This document shows, in pieces, positions 54,755-63,136 of a stretch of DNA of 64,000 nt (positions are counted from its first letter, which is position 1; each line of letters starts with the position of its first letter). The stretch comes from Methylobacterium persicinum. Lineage in GTDB: Bacteria; Pseudomonadota; Alphaproteobacteria; Rhizobiales; Beijerinckiaceae. The notes under the pieces are model-generated. The model did no database searches. It saw only the letters and a list, made by a program, of their open reading frames with translations, and was not told the origin of the DNA. Both the position numbers and the translations under genes were made by a program. The stretch lies in assembly GCF_022179525.1 (NCBI RefSeq), contig NZ_BPQX01000028.1, forward strand, positions 115,830 to 179,829, read 5' to 3'.

Positions 54755-55455
54755 TGCGCGCGGATATCCTGACCGCCCTCAGCGCCGAGCGGGCCGCCCG
54801 GCGGGCGGCGATTCTCGTGACATCCGTTCCCGATGGCGCGCAGCGTCTCGTCCGTGAGGCCGACATGGCGGGCGACCCCTTGGCCGAAACGTTGGCGAAG
54901 CATTTCGCTTCGGGTAAGAGCGGCCTCGTCGAGACGGCGGAGGGCCAAGCCTTCCTCACGGTGCAGGTGCCGCCCATCCGACTCGTCGTGATCGGTGCGG
55001 TGCACATCTCGCAGGCGATGGCGCCGATGGCGGCGGCCCTCGATCTCGCCCTCACGGTGATCGACCCGCGCACGGCCTTCGCCACACCGGACAGGTTCCC
55101 CGCCATTGACCTCGTGGCGGAATGGCCGGACGAGGCCCTGGGCAAGCGCGTTCCGGCGCTCGACCGGTACTGCGCCGTCGCCGCCCTCACCCACGATCCG
55201 AAGATCGACGATCCGGCCCTGGCGGCGGCCCTGCGGGCGGGGTGCTTCTACATCGGCGCCCTCGGCTCGCGGAAGACGCACGCGGCGCGGATTGGCCGGC
55301 TGACGCAGGCCGGCTTCTCCGAAGGGGAAATCGCCCGCATCCATGCGCCGATCGGCCTCCCCATCGGCGCCGTCAGCCCCGCCGAGATCGCCCTCGCGGT
55401 GCTGGGCGAGGTAATCTCGGAACTGCGCCGGTCGTCCCAGCGGGAGGCCGCGTGA
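54754..55455 (+). CDS. XdhC C-terminal Rossmann domain protein
   Basis: A 233-residue protein with the second XdhC half (PPIRLVVIGAVHISQAMAPMAAALDLALTVIDPRTAFATPDRF, ALTHDPKIDDPALAAALRAGCFYIGALGSRKTHAARIGRL, and GAVSPAEIALAVLGEVI). Its ATG shares one base with the previous stop. The glycine-rich loop of the dinucleotide fold reads IGAVHISQ, with fewer glycines than canonical. Together with the preceding gene it makes up one XdhC-like maturation factor. Confidence 0.88.
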   Translation: MRADILTALSAERAARRAAILVTSVPDGAQRLVREADMAGDPLAETLAKHFASGKSGLVETAEGQAFLTVQVPPIRLVVIGAVHISQAMAPMAAALDLALTVIDPRTAFATPDRFPAIDLVAEWPDEALGKRVPALDRYCAVAALTHDPKIDDPALAAALRAGCFYIGALGSRKTHAARIGRLTQAGFSEGEIARIHAPIGLPIGAVSPAEIALAVLGEVISELRRSSQREAA

Positions 55456-56483
55456 GGTTCGGTCCCGTCCCGGTCTCCGATGCCACCGGGCTCATCACCG
55501 CCCATTCCCTGCGCAGCCACGGAACGACCCTGCGCAAGGGTTCCACCATCACCCGAGAAGTCGTGGCCGCCCTGGCGGCGGACGGCGTCAGCGAGATCGT
55601 GGCGGTGTCCCTGGAAGGCGACGACGTCGGCGAAGATGCGGCGGCCGGACGGCTCGCCGCGGCCCTCGCCGGCCCCCACCTGCGGATTGAGGAAGCGTTC
55701 ACCGGCCGGTGCAACCTCTTCGCGACGACCGCGGGTGTCCTCGTGATCGACCGGACGGGGATCGATGCCATCAACGGCGTCGACGAGGCCGTGACCGTTG
55801 CGACGCTGCACCCGTTCAAGCCGGTGGCCGACGGCGAGATGGTCGCGACCGTCAAGATCATCCCCTACGCCGTACCCGGCGCCACCCTTGCGCGGGCCTG
55901 CGCCGAGGCCGGCGGCGAGGCGGTCCTCCGGGTGGCACCCTACCGCCGGGCCCGGGTCGGGGTCGTCTCGACGCGCCTCCCCGCGCTCAAGGATGCCACC
56001 ATCGACAAGACCCTCCGGGTGCTGGCCGAGCGGCTGAAGCCCACCGGCGCCGGGATCGTCGCCGAGACGCGGGTCGCCCATACCGCCGGGGGCGTCGCCG
56101 CGGGGCTCAGTGAGGTCATCGACGGCGCCGGCGCCGACTGTGCGATCGTGTTCGGCGCGTCGGCCATCGCCGACCGGCGCGACGTGATCCCCATGGGAAT
56201 CCAGCGCGCCGGGGGGACGGTCGATCATCTCGGCATGCCGGTGGATCCCGGGAACCTCCTGCTCCTCGGGACCCGCGGAGACGTGCCGCTGATCGGCGCC
56301 CCAGGTTGCGCCCGTTCGCCCAAGGAAAACGGGTTCGACTGGATCCTCCACCGGCTCCTGGCCGACCTCCCCGTCGCCCGGGCCGATATCGTCTCCCTCG
56401 GGGTCGGGGGGCTGCTCATGGAGATCGTGTCCCGCCCGCAGCCCCGGGCGGGGGGAGAGCCGGAGGAAGGTGGCGATGACTGA
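55452..56483 (+). CDS. Molybdopterin-binding (MoeA/MogA-type) protein
   Basis: A 343-residue protein whose C-terminal two-thirds forms a MogA/MoeA-type molybdopterin-binding fold (PYRRARVGVVSTRLPALKDATIDKT and FGASAIADRRDVIPMGIQRAGGTVDHLGMPVDPGNLLLLG). The N-terminal part (ATGLITAHSLRSHGTTLRKGSTITREVVAAL) resembles the MoeA linker domain. The GTG start overlaps the preceding stop by four bases. The gene is distinct from the true moeA at 17066 and is likely to handle cofactor for molybdo-hydroxylases, by position. Confidence 0.85.
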   Translation: MRFGPVPVSDATGLITAHSLRSHGTTLRKGSTITREVVAALAADGVSEIVAVSLEGDDVGEDAAAGRLAAALAGPHLRIEEAFTGRCNLFATTAGVLVIDRTGIDAINGVDEAVTVATLHPFKPVADGEMVATVKIIPYAVPGATLARACAEAGGEAVLRVAPYRRARVGVVSTRLPALKDATIDKTLRVLAERLKPTGAGIVAETRVAHTAGGVAAGLSEVIDGAGADCAIVFGASAIADRRDVIPMGIQRAGGTVDHLGMPVDPGNLLLLGTRGDVPLIGAPGCARSPKENGFDWILHRLLADLPVARADIVSLGVGGLLMEIVSRPQPRAGGEPEEGGDD

Positions 56484-57075
56484 CGTCGCCACCCTCATCC
56501 TCGCCGCCGGGCGTGGCACACGGTTCGGCGCCGCGCCGAAGCTCCTCGCCCTCCTCGACGGGAAGCCCCTCGTCCGCCGGGCCGCGGAGGCCGCCCTGGC
56601 GGCCCGGCCTCGCCCGGTCGTCGCGGTTCTCGGCGCGCATGCGGATCCGGTCGAGGCTGCGTTGGTAGGACTTAATCTCCGGCTTGTAAGGAACGAGGCC
56701 TATGCCGATGGCCTTTCCACCTCCCTCAAAAAAGGAATTTCCGCCCTCCCCCCGGGCTGCGAGGCCGCCATCGTGATGCTTGGGGACATGCCCCTGGTGA
56801 GCGCCGACTTGATCGATTGCCTCGCCGATGCGTTCGTACGAGCAGGCAGCAAGCCGGCGGCGGTCATCCCCGTCCATGCGGGGCGGCGCGGCAACCCTAT
56901 CCTCCTCAACCTGCGCCTGCTTGGTGAGGACATCGCGGGACTTCAGGGCGACCGCGGCGCAGGCCCCCTGCTCTCCGGACGCACCGACCTCTTGGAGGTC
57001 GAGGGCGATGCCTCCACCACCCTCGACATCGACACGCCCGAGGCTCTGGCGGAGCTTACAACGCCGCGGATGTGA
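56476..57075 (+). CDS. MobA/MocA-type molybdenum-cofactor nucleotidyltransferase
   Basis: A 199-residue NTP transferase. TLILAAGRGTRFGAAPKLL is the nucleotide-binding loop and VMLGDMPLVSADLI carries the metal-binding Asp. MocA makes the cytosine dinucleotide cofactor of xanthine dehydrogenase/CO dehydrogenase-family enzymes and MobA the guanine one; the xdhC context favours MocA. ATG 56476 is preferred over the GTG six bases before it because of spacing to GGAGG. It overlaps the previous gene by eight bases and closes the operon; a half repeat follows. Confidence 0.87.
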   Translation: MTDVATLILAAGRGTRFGAAPKLLALLDGKPLVRRAAEAALAARPRPVVAVLGAHADPVEAALVGLNLRLVRNEAYADGLSTSLKKGISALPPGCEAAIVMLGDMPLVSADLIDCLADAFVRAGSKPAAVIPVHAGRRGNPILLNLRLLGEDIAGLQGDRGAGPLLSGRTDLLEVEGDASTTLDIDTPEALAELTTPRM

Positions 57076-57114
57076 CCGGTCGCGGCTAACGGACAGACCA
57101 ATTCGTCCCACCCC

Positions 57115-57144
57115 GACTTTGCGAGCGAAGCGAAGCAATCCAGG
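57115..57144. repeat. Half copy of the dispersed palindromic repeat
   Basis: TTTGCGAGCGAAGCGAAGCA then ATCCAGG, left arm only, in the gap after the molybdo-hydroxylase maturation operon. Confidence 0.75.
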
Positions 57145-57225
57145 ACTGCGGGACCTCTCAGGATGAAGCGGATCCCTGAGTTGGCTCTCATCGCTCGCGA
57201 TGATGGGCAGTTCGCAAGAATCCGT

Positions 57226-57393
57226 TCAGTCCGTCGCCGACCGGCCAGCGCTTTTCGCCTCGCGCCGACACTTGTCGGAGCAGTATTTCACCTCATCCCA
57301 GACGCGTTCCCACTTCTTGCGCCACGTGAAAGGCCGGCCGCATTGGACGCAAACTTTGGTGGGAAGATCGCCCTTCCGGCGCATGGGTGGCAT
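57226..57393 (-). CDS. DUF2256 small zinc-binding-like protein
   Basis: A 55-residue protein of the DUF2256 family: [33 protein letters not shown] has the family's four cysteines as C-x2-C and C-x3-C, a probable zinc site. Function is unknown. Its ATG shares one base with the OpgC stop, so it is the last gene of a three-gene operon with the OpgC and esterase genes. Confidence 0.88.
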   Translation of the reverse strand: MPPMRRKGDLPTKVCVQCGRPFTWRKKWERVWDEVKYCSDKCRREAKSAGRSATD

Positions 57394-58559
57394 CAGGTTC
57401 GTTCCTGCGCGTGGGCAGCGTGCCGGCGCGCCTTGGCATCGAGGGCGAGGCCGAGCCCGAGCATCAGCGCGAGCCCGATGAGGTTGACGGCAATCTGCAA
57501 CGGCCAGACCGGACCGAACGTCCGGTAAAGGATCCGCCCGATGAGGGCCGCGAGGCAGCCTGCGGCGAAGATCTCCAGGGAGTGTTTCCCGCAAGCCTCC
57601 GCCGCGCGCAGCATCGGCCGTTCGGCCAGATCGCGAAGCGCTGGCGTGCTGAACAGCAGGTAGGCCAGGGCCAGAATGTCGAAGAGCCGCAGCGGCGCGA
57701 CATGACCCTTGTCGGGTGCCTCGATCAGCAGCGGACGCAGGTCAGGTAGGCCCCATTCGCCCCAGGATCCGCCCTGGAAGAAGGAGAAGATGAGATAGGA
57801 CACCGCGAGGATCGTCACTGCCGGGTGCCGCGGCAGGAATCCCCCGCCCGATCGCACAGCCACGGCCAGGGCTGCCCCGATGACGAACAGGAACTGCCAC
57901 GCGAACGGATTGAAATACCAGCCGTCATCGACGGCAGCGGCATTCGGCAGGTTGAGTTGATGATCGACGTTGGCCGCGAGCCAGATCGTAGCAGATAGGG
58001 CCAGGGTCCCCCACATCCCCCGCGTCAGGCCAAAATAGACGATCGGGAACAGAGCTAGAAGGATGATGTAGAGGGGCAGGATGTCGAGGTAGTTCGGCAG
58101 CGCATTGAGGGCGAGGCCTCGCAACATCCCCTGCCACAGGCCCATCTCCAGAAGGGGCTTCACGCCGAAACGTGGAACGAGCCCTGTCATGTCCATCCAG
58201 GCCCGCACGATGAGCAGCGTCGCAATCAAAAGCACGGCCTGGAACAGGTAGATTCGCAGACAGCGGCGGAAGATCCGTTTCAGCGTCGTGCCGACACCCG
58301 CCCGTGCGAACAGGCCGCCATAGGCGACCATGGACGAATACCCGGCCAGCAACACGAAGATCTCGGCTGCATCGGAGAACCCGAAATTGTGCAGAGTGAA
58401 GGCGGCCGGTGCGTTCTGGGGGATGTGATCGATGAAGATCATCAGCAGCGCCAGACCGCGCAGGACATCGACCCGCTTGTCGCGCTTGCGCGGAGCGGGG
58501 GACGGGCGCGGCCCCCCGGTCCACGCGCCATGTCCGTCTTGCGGGGTGGGGGCGTCCAT
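57393..58559 (-). CDS. OpgC family membrane acyltransferase
   Basis: A 388-residue integral membrane protein with about ten helices. [56 protein letters not shown] is the family's opening, with the conserved Arg-Gly and Asp-His pair. OpgC succinylates osmoregulated periplasmic glucans; related members acylate other surface carbohydrates. It is four bases downstream of the esterase gene and overlaps the DUF2256 gene, so the three form one unit, plausibly for glucan decoration. Confidence 0.9.
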   Translation of the reverse strand: MDAPTPQDGHGAWTGGPRPSPAPRKRDKRVDVLRGLALLMIFIDHIPQNAPAAFTLHNFGFSDAAEIFVLLAGYSSMVAYGGLFARAGVGTTLKRIFRRCLRIYLFQAVLLIATLLIVRAWMDMTGLVPRFGVKPLLEMGLWQGMLRGLALNALPNYLDILPLYIILLALFPIVYFGLTRGMWGTLALSATIWLAANVDHQLNLPNAAAVDDGWYFNPFAWQFLFVIGAALAVAVRSGGGFLPRHPAVTILAVSYLIFSFFQGGSWGEWGLPDLRPLLIEAPDKGHVAPLRLFDILALAYLLFSTPALRDLAERPMLRAAEACGKHSLEIFAAGCLAALIGRILYRTFGPVWPLQIAVNLIGLALMLGLGLALDAKARRHAAHAQERT

Positions 58560-58562
58560 CGG

Positions 58563-59486
58563 TCAGCGCAACAGCGCGAGGCTGGTGAGCCACAAACGGT
58601 AGAGGCGCGGCCAGAGGGCCACGGGCGTATCCGACCGGCCGATGCCGAAGCCGTGCCCGCCCACGGCGAAGCGGTGATACTCCACCGGAACCCGGGCGGC
58701 GCGGCATGCTGCATCCAGGATTCCGCTGTGCTCCGGGCCGATCACCGGATCGTCGTCTGTCTGGACGAGGAAGATCGGCGGACAGCCACCCCGCACATAG
58801 GTCTGGAGCGACCACGCGGTGCTCTCGCCGGGCGTCGGGCTATCGCCCACCAGCGAACGGCGTGAGGTCGTCCGGTCGTTAGGCGGTTCGAGGGAAACGA
58901 CAGGATAGAGCAGGGTCGCGAAATCGGGCCGGGCCGAGCCCTCGTCGGCCGCATCCTGCGGTGCGTAGGAACGGAATGCCGAGCGCGACGCCGCCATCCC
59001 GCACAGATGCCCGCCCGCCGAGAAGCCCATGACGCCGAGGCGGGCGGGGTCGATCCGGAAGCGATCGGCCTGCGCGCGGATCAGGCGAATCCCGCGTTGC
59101 ACGTCCTGCAGGGCCACCACGGGCCCGTCGTTCCAGTTCTCCCGGGGCAGGCGGTAGGTGAGGACGAAGGCGGTGATGCCCTGGGCTGCGAGCCAATAGG
59201 CGGCGGGGTAGGCCTCCTTCACGAGGCCGATCCGCGCATAGCCTCCGCCGCCCGCGACGAGGACGGCGACGCCGTTCGGCGTCTCTGGCACGAATGCTTC
59301 GAGGATGGGCGTCGCGATGTTGCTGATGGCGCCGCTGTCGTCCCGGCGAAGGGGCCCGCTGGGGCCACCCCCACCCGGCGGCGTCGAGGGCCACAGGGCA
59401 ATCCGTTCCGGTGCGCCGACTGCCCGGGCGGGCGAGACGCTCATCGCCGTGGCAAGGGTCAGGAGAAACGAACGACGATCCGGCAT
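58563..59486 (-). CDS. Exported alpha/beta hydrolase, acetyl-esterase-like
   Basis: A 307-residue secreted hydrolase. A twin-arginine-like start (MPDRRSFLLTLATAMSVSPARA) suggests Tat or Sec export. The nucleophile elbow is GFSAGGHLCGMAASRS, the oxyanion region VLVAGGGGYARIG, and the catalytic Asp and His appear in QTDDDPVIGPEHS and VGGHGFGIG. This matches the acetylxylan/xyloglucan esterase branch. Directly followed by the OpgC gene on the same strand (three bases apart), so a role in removing or adding acyl groups on an exported polysaccharide is inferred. Confidence 0.85.
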   Translation of the reverse strand: MPDRRSFLLTLATAMSVSPARAVGAPERIALWPSTPPGGGGPSGPLRRDDSGAISNIATPILEAFVPETPNGVAVLVAGGGGYARIGLVKEAYPAAYWLAAQGITAFVLTYRLPRENWNDGPVVALQDVQRGIRLIRAQADRFRIDPARLGVMGFSAGGHLCGMAASRSAFRSYAPQDAADEGSARPDFATLLYPVVSLEPPNDRTTSRRSLVGDSPTPGESTAWSLQTYVRGGCPPIFLVQTDDDPVIGPEHSGILDAACRAARVPVEYHRFAVGGHGFGIGRSDTPVALWPRLYRLWLTSLALLR

Positions 59487-59597
59487 GCGGCTGTCCCGCG
59501 ACCGCCGCATCCCGCCGACAGCGCAGCCAAGCAAGATCGCCGGATCAAATAGGTTCCCCGCCCCGGTGGCGCACAGAGGCCGGAGACGTCCCGCCGC

Positions 59598-59628
59598 CCT
59601 GGATTGCTTCGTTAAGCTCGCAATGACG
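59598..59628. repeat. Half copy of the dispersed palindromic repeat (right arm)
   Basis: CCTGGATTGCTTCGTTAAGC then TCGCAATGACG. Only the right arm is present, opposite in orientation to the other half copies; it lies between the esterase and ettA genes. Confidence 0.75.
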
Positions 59629-59673
59629 GGGGCGGAACGTCGGGATTAGGTGCCTGAGGAAACGTCTTCCGGC

Positions 59674-61326
59674 TTACCGGGAGAACCTCTTGTATTTGAT
59701 CTTCTTCGGCATGATCGAATCCGCCCCGAGACGGCGCATCTTGTCCTGCTCGTAATCGGAGAAGTTGCCCTCGAACCACTCGACGTGGCTGTCGCCCTCG
59801 AAGGCGAGGATGTGGGTCGCGATGCGGTTCAGGAACCAGCGGTCGTGGCTGATGATCACCGCACAGCCGGCGTAATCCTCAAGCCCCTCTTCAAGGGCCC
59901 GGAGGGTTTCCATATCGAGGTCGTTGGTCGGCTCGTCGAGGAGCAGGACGTTGCCGCCCTTCCGCAGGGTGGCCGCAAGATGGACGCGATTGCGCTCGCC
60001 GCCCGAAAGGGTGCCGACCTTCTTCTGCTGGTCCGGCCCCTTGAAGGCGAAGGCGGCACAATAGGCGCGGGAATTGATCTCGCGCTTGTTGAAATACAGG
60101 ATGTCGTTGCCGCCGGAAATTTCCTGCCACACGGTCGAATTCGGATCGAGGGCATCGCGGGATTGATCGACGTAGCCGAGGTGAACGCTCTCGCCGACCT
60201 TGATCTCGCCGGCGTCGGGCTTCTCCTGCCCGGTGATCATCTTGAACAGGGTGGTCTTGCCGGCGCCGTTCGGGCCGATCACCCCGACGATGCCGCCCGG
60301 CGGCAGCTTGAACGACAGGTCCTCGATCAGCAGCCGGTCACCGAACGCCTTGGAGAGCTGGTTGAATTCGATGACGTTCTGGCCGAGCCGCTCCGTGATT
60401 GGGATGACGATCTGCGCCGTGGCGTCGACCTTCTGCTGCTGCTTGGCGACGAGTTCCTCGTAGCGGGTGATACGGGCCTTCGATTTCGTCTGGCGGGCCT
60501 TCGGGGAGGCGGAGATCCACTCCTGCTCCCGGGCGATGGAGCGCTGGCGGGCCATGTCCTCGCGGCCCTCCTGCTCCAGGCGCTTCTGCTTCTGCACCAG
60601 CCAGGAGGAGTAGTTGCCCTCGTAGGGAATGCCCTTGCCGCGGTCGAGCTCGAGGATCCAGCTCGTCACGTTGTCGAGGAAGTAGCGGTCGTGGGTCACG
60701 ATCAGGATGGCGCCGGGATACTGGCGCAGGTGACCTTCCAGCCAATTCACCGTCTCGGCGTCGAGGTGATTGGTCGGCTCGTCGAGGAGGAGCAGTTCCG
60801 GCTCCCACAGGAGCAGGCGGCACAGGGCGATACGACGGCGCTCGCCGCCCGAGAGGGTGGCGACCGGCTGCTCATCGCTCGGGCAGCCGAGTGCTTCCAT
60901 GGCCTGATCGACCTTCGAGTCCAGTTCCCACAGACCGAGGGTCTCGATCCGGTCCTGGAGTTCGGTCATCTCGTCGGCGGTTTCCTCCGAGTAGTTCATG
61001 GCGAGCTCATTGTAGCGGTCGAGCATCGCCTGCTTCTCGGCCACGCCCTCCATCACGTTCTCGCGGACGGACTTGTTCGGGTCGAGGTGCGGCTCCTGCG
61101 GCAGGTAGCCGACGCGGGCACCCTGCGCGACCCAGCCGTCGCCGGTGAAGTCGGTATCGATCCCCGCCATGATCTTCAGCAGGGTCGACTTGCCGGCGCC
61201 GTTGACGCCCAGCACACCGATCTTGGCGTCCGGGTAGAAGGACAGATTGACGTTATCGAGGACCTTCTTGCCGCCGGTATAGGCCTTGGTCAGCCCCTTC
61301 ATGTGGTAGATGAATTCGCGGGCCAT
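59674..61326 (-). CDS. ettA: Energy-dependent translational throttle protein EttA (ABC-F)
   Basis: Ribosome-binding ATPase that gates the first steps of elongation in response to ATP/ADP ratio. The 550-residue protein has two ABC domains with GVNGAGKST / [12 protein letters not shown] / [12 protein letters not shown] and GPNGAGKTT / [12 protein letters not shown] / [11 protein letters not shown], an arm insert in the first domain, and the linker helices ([41 protein letters not shown]) typical of EttA. ATG 61326 gives the family start ([16 protein letters not shown]). The 3' gene on this strand is unrelated. Upstream, a 92-residue hypothetical gene lies on the same strand. Confidence 0.95.
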   Translation of the reverse strand: MAREFIYHMKGLTKAYTGGKKVLDNVNLSFYPDAKIGVLGVNGAGKSTLLKIMAGIDTDFTGDGWVAQGARVGYLPQEPHLDPNKSVRENVMEGVAEKQAMLDRYNELAMNYSEETADEMTELQDRIETLGLWELDSKVDQAMEALGCPSDEQPVATLSGGERRRIALCRLLLWEPELLLLDEPTNHLDAETVNWLEGHLRQYPGAILIVTHDRYFLDNVTSWILELDRGKGIPYEGNYSSWLVQKQKRLEQEGREDMARQRSIAREQEWISASPKARQTKSKARITRYEELVAKQQQKVDATAQIVIPITERLGQNVIEFNQLSKAFGDRLLIEDLSFKLPPGGIVGVIGPNGAGKTTLFKMITGQEKPDAGEIKVGESVHLGYVDQSRDALDPNSTVWQEISGGNDILYFNKREINSRAYCAAFAFKGPDQQKKVGTLSGGERNRVHLAATLRKGGNVLLLDEPTNDLDMETLRALEEGLEDYAGCAVIISHDRWFLNRIATHILAFEGDSHVEWFEGNFSDYEQDKMRRLGADSIMPKKIKYKRFSR

Positions 61327-61471
61327 CGCGGATCGTCCTCGGTCTGGAAGGGGTGAGTCGCGGCGTGCGGCGGCGGACATGGGGGCCGGCACTCTCACGC
61401 GAGTCAGGATGTTTCGTATGATCCGTCCCGACTATCAGGCTGACCGAACAGCGGCAAGGATCGGGCCGGCT

Positions 61472-61750
61472 TCAGGCGAACGGGTTCTTCACGGTCCGGG
61501 GCGGCTCGTCGGCGGCCTCGGCGACGTGTTCCGGCAGATCGCCCGCCTCCAGGGCCCGGACGATGGCCTCGAAGGTTTCCTTCAGTTTGCGTGCCTGGGC
61601 GAGCCCGGCCTTGTCCCGGCCGATGTCGAGGGAGCCGTGCAGGGCAATTTGGTCCGTGCCGTTCTCGATCGACAGGCTGCCGATGCTGCGCACGGACGCG
61701 TCGTCCGCGAAGGGTTCGAATCGGTCCGGTGGTGAGGCTTTGCCCGTCAT
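61472..61750 (-). CDS. Small hypothetical protein
   Basis: A 92-residue soluble protein, not recognised, of mixed beta and helix appearance (SIGSLSIENGTDQIALHGSLDIGRDKAGLAQARKLKETFEAIVRAL). The ATG at 61750 follows a GGGG stretch seven bases upstream; an ATG 21 bases further upstream is possible. It runs on the same strand as ettA, upstream of it. Confidence 0.6.
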   Translation of the reverse strand: MTGKASPPDRFEPFADDASVRSIGSLSIENGTDQIALHGSLDIGRDKAGLAQARKLKETFEAIVRALEAGDLPEHVAEAADEPPRTVKNPFA

Positions 61751-61812
61751 CGTTGCCCCCGACACCCCCATGACCGCGACCGAAGCGAAGCCATGAGGCG
61801 CGACCGTTCCTA

Positions 61813-62685
61813 TCAGAAGATCGACCGCAGGACATCGCGCACGGTCCTGCGCAGGAGACGCATCGCTTCCCGCCCAAGCCAGTCGCGCCACGTCTGCTCG
61901 TGGCGTGGGGCATCTCCCCGGGAGGAGGCGTGGGGATCGGGCAGCGTCATAGCGGTCGCCTTGGCCGCCGGCGGCAGGCCCGGGAACACGTCGATCCCCG
62001 CCGCGTCGCGAAGCGCATCGACAGAGATGCTTTTCCAGTCCCGGCCCGGGGCATTGGTCACAAGATAGGCGCCCGCCTGCCCCGTCGAGGGGTCGTAGAT
62101 TGCCTTGTAGAGCTGCGTCGGCACCAGCACCCCCGCGCCGATCTGGCGGAGGGAATCGCCCGCGAAGATCACCCCGGTCACCACGTAGACGGAGCCCCGG
62201 CGGGTCGCGAACCGGCGGACGCCCTCCTCGATATCGCCCCAGATGCCGCGGTTCATGGTGCGGTCCTGCGGGACGATGTTGGCAAGGCTGAAGGACTGCG
62301 CCTGCGCCGACTCGGTCGGCATGTCGCCGGCGGGTGAGAGGTGACCCCGGTCGAAGCCGCTGCGGACGTAATCCTCGAGCCGGGCGCGGGAATCGGCCGG
62401 CAGCCGCGCTTCCTCATGGAAGGAATCGTCCCGGGCGACGGTGCGGGCCGCTGCGATGCTGTCGCGGGTCAGGTGCTCGGCGGAATAGAGGGGCGTGCGG
62501 GTGACGCCCGAATCCAGGACCGCGAACGCCTCGAAGCACAGGGCCCGCGTCTGCGCGGCGATCTTGGGATTCACCACGACGGGTGCGAGTCCCCCCGCGA
62601 AGACGCCGGGGCAGCTCTCCGCCGATGCCGGTTCGGCCCCCAATCCCGCAAGGATGACGAGGACGAACGGTCGCGCCGATCTCAC
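61813..62685 (-). CDS. Secreted DNA/RNA non-specific endonuclease (DRGH family)
   Basis: A 290-residue nuclease of the NucA/EndoG family. An N-terminal hydrophobic leader (SARPFVLVILAGLGAEPASA) indicates export. The catalytic motif is FDRGHLSPAGDMP with the general-base histidine, and the metal-binding Asn lies in IVPQDRTMNRGIWGDIE. The first residues are tentative: the GTG at 62685 overlaps the previous stop (GTGA). Related exported nucleases degrade extracellular DNA for nutrients. It is coupled to the upstream small exported protein. Confidence 0.87.
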   Translation of the reverse strand: MRSARPFVLVILAGLGAEPASAESCPGVFAGGLAPVVVNPKIAAQTRALCFEAFAVLDSGVTRTPLYSAEHLTRDSIAAARTVARDDSFHEEARLPADSRARLEDYVRSGFDRGHLSPAGDMPTESAQAQSFSLANIVPQDRTMNRGIWGDIEEGVRRFATRRGSVYVVTGVIFAGDSLRQIGAGVLVPTQLYKAIYDPSTGQAGAYLVTNAPGRDWKSISVDALRDAAGIDVFPGLPPAAKATAMTLPDPHASSRGDAPRHEQTWRDWLGREAMRLLRRTVRDVLRSIF

Positions 62686-62936
62686 CAGCAGGCCCGGACG
62701 TGCCGGATCCCTTCCGGCGTGGGCCGGTCGCGACGGGCACAGGGGCGGCCGAGGCTGGTGGTAAAGGGTCGCACGTCCCGGTCGGGGCCGCCCGGCACGA
62801 TCCGGTCGGGACAGAGGCCGAGGAAGTTGCACGGAAAATCCAGGTTGCCGTCGACAGGCCTAGGATCGGCCAAAGCTTGGCTGCAGTAAGGAGCAGCCGA
62901 GATCAGCAGCATTGTGCAGAGACGAGCAACGCTCAA
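62682..62936 (-). CDS. Small exported protein coupled to the nuclease gene
   Basis: An 84-residue protein with a signal peptide (LCTMLLISAAPYCSQALA) and a short proline/arginine/cysteine-rich mature part: DGNLDFPCNFLGLCPDRIVPGG and RPCARRDRPTPEGIRHVRACW. Four cysteines in the mature part suggest disulphides. A TTG start at 62936 has GAGG seven bases upstream; an ATG at 62912 is the fallback. The stop overlaps the nuclease start by four bases, so it is coexpressed. It could be an inhibitor, chaperone or unrelated; nothing in the sequence decides. Confidence 0.6.
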   Translation of the reverse strand: MSVARLCTMLLISAAPYCSQALADPRPVDGNLDFPCNFLGLCPDRIVPGGPDRDVRPFTTSLGRPCARRDRPTPEGIRHVRACW

Positions 62937-63136
62937 CGGCGAACCTCATGTTGCGGCGAGGGCACGAGACTGGAAAAAAGCGTCTTCATGACATTGATTG
63001 AAGCGACGATCGTTCGTAACTGGAAATATCGTGATAGCGGCGGCATTCGGGATCTCATACGGTCGCGCCCCGCTCAAGGCCCGTGCGGTTTTACCGGTGA
63101 GGATCGTCGCGGCGGGCGGCACACTGAAATGAGCGA

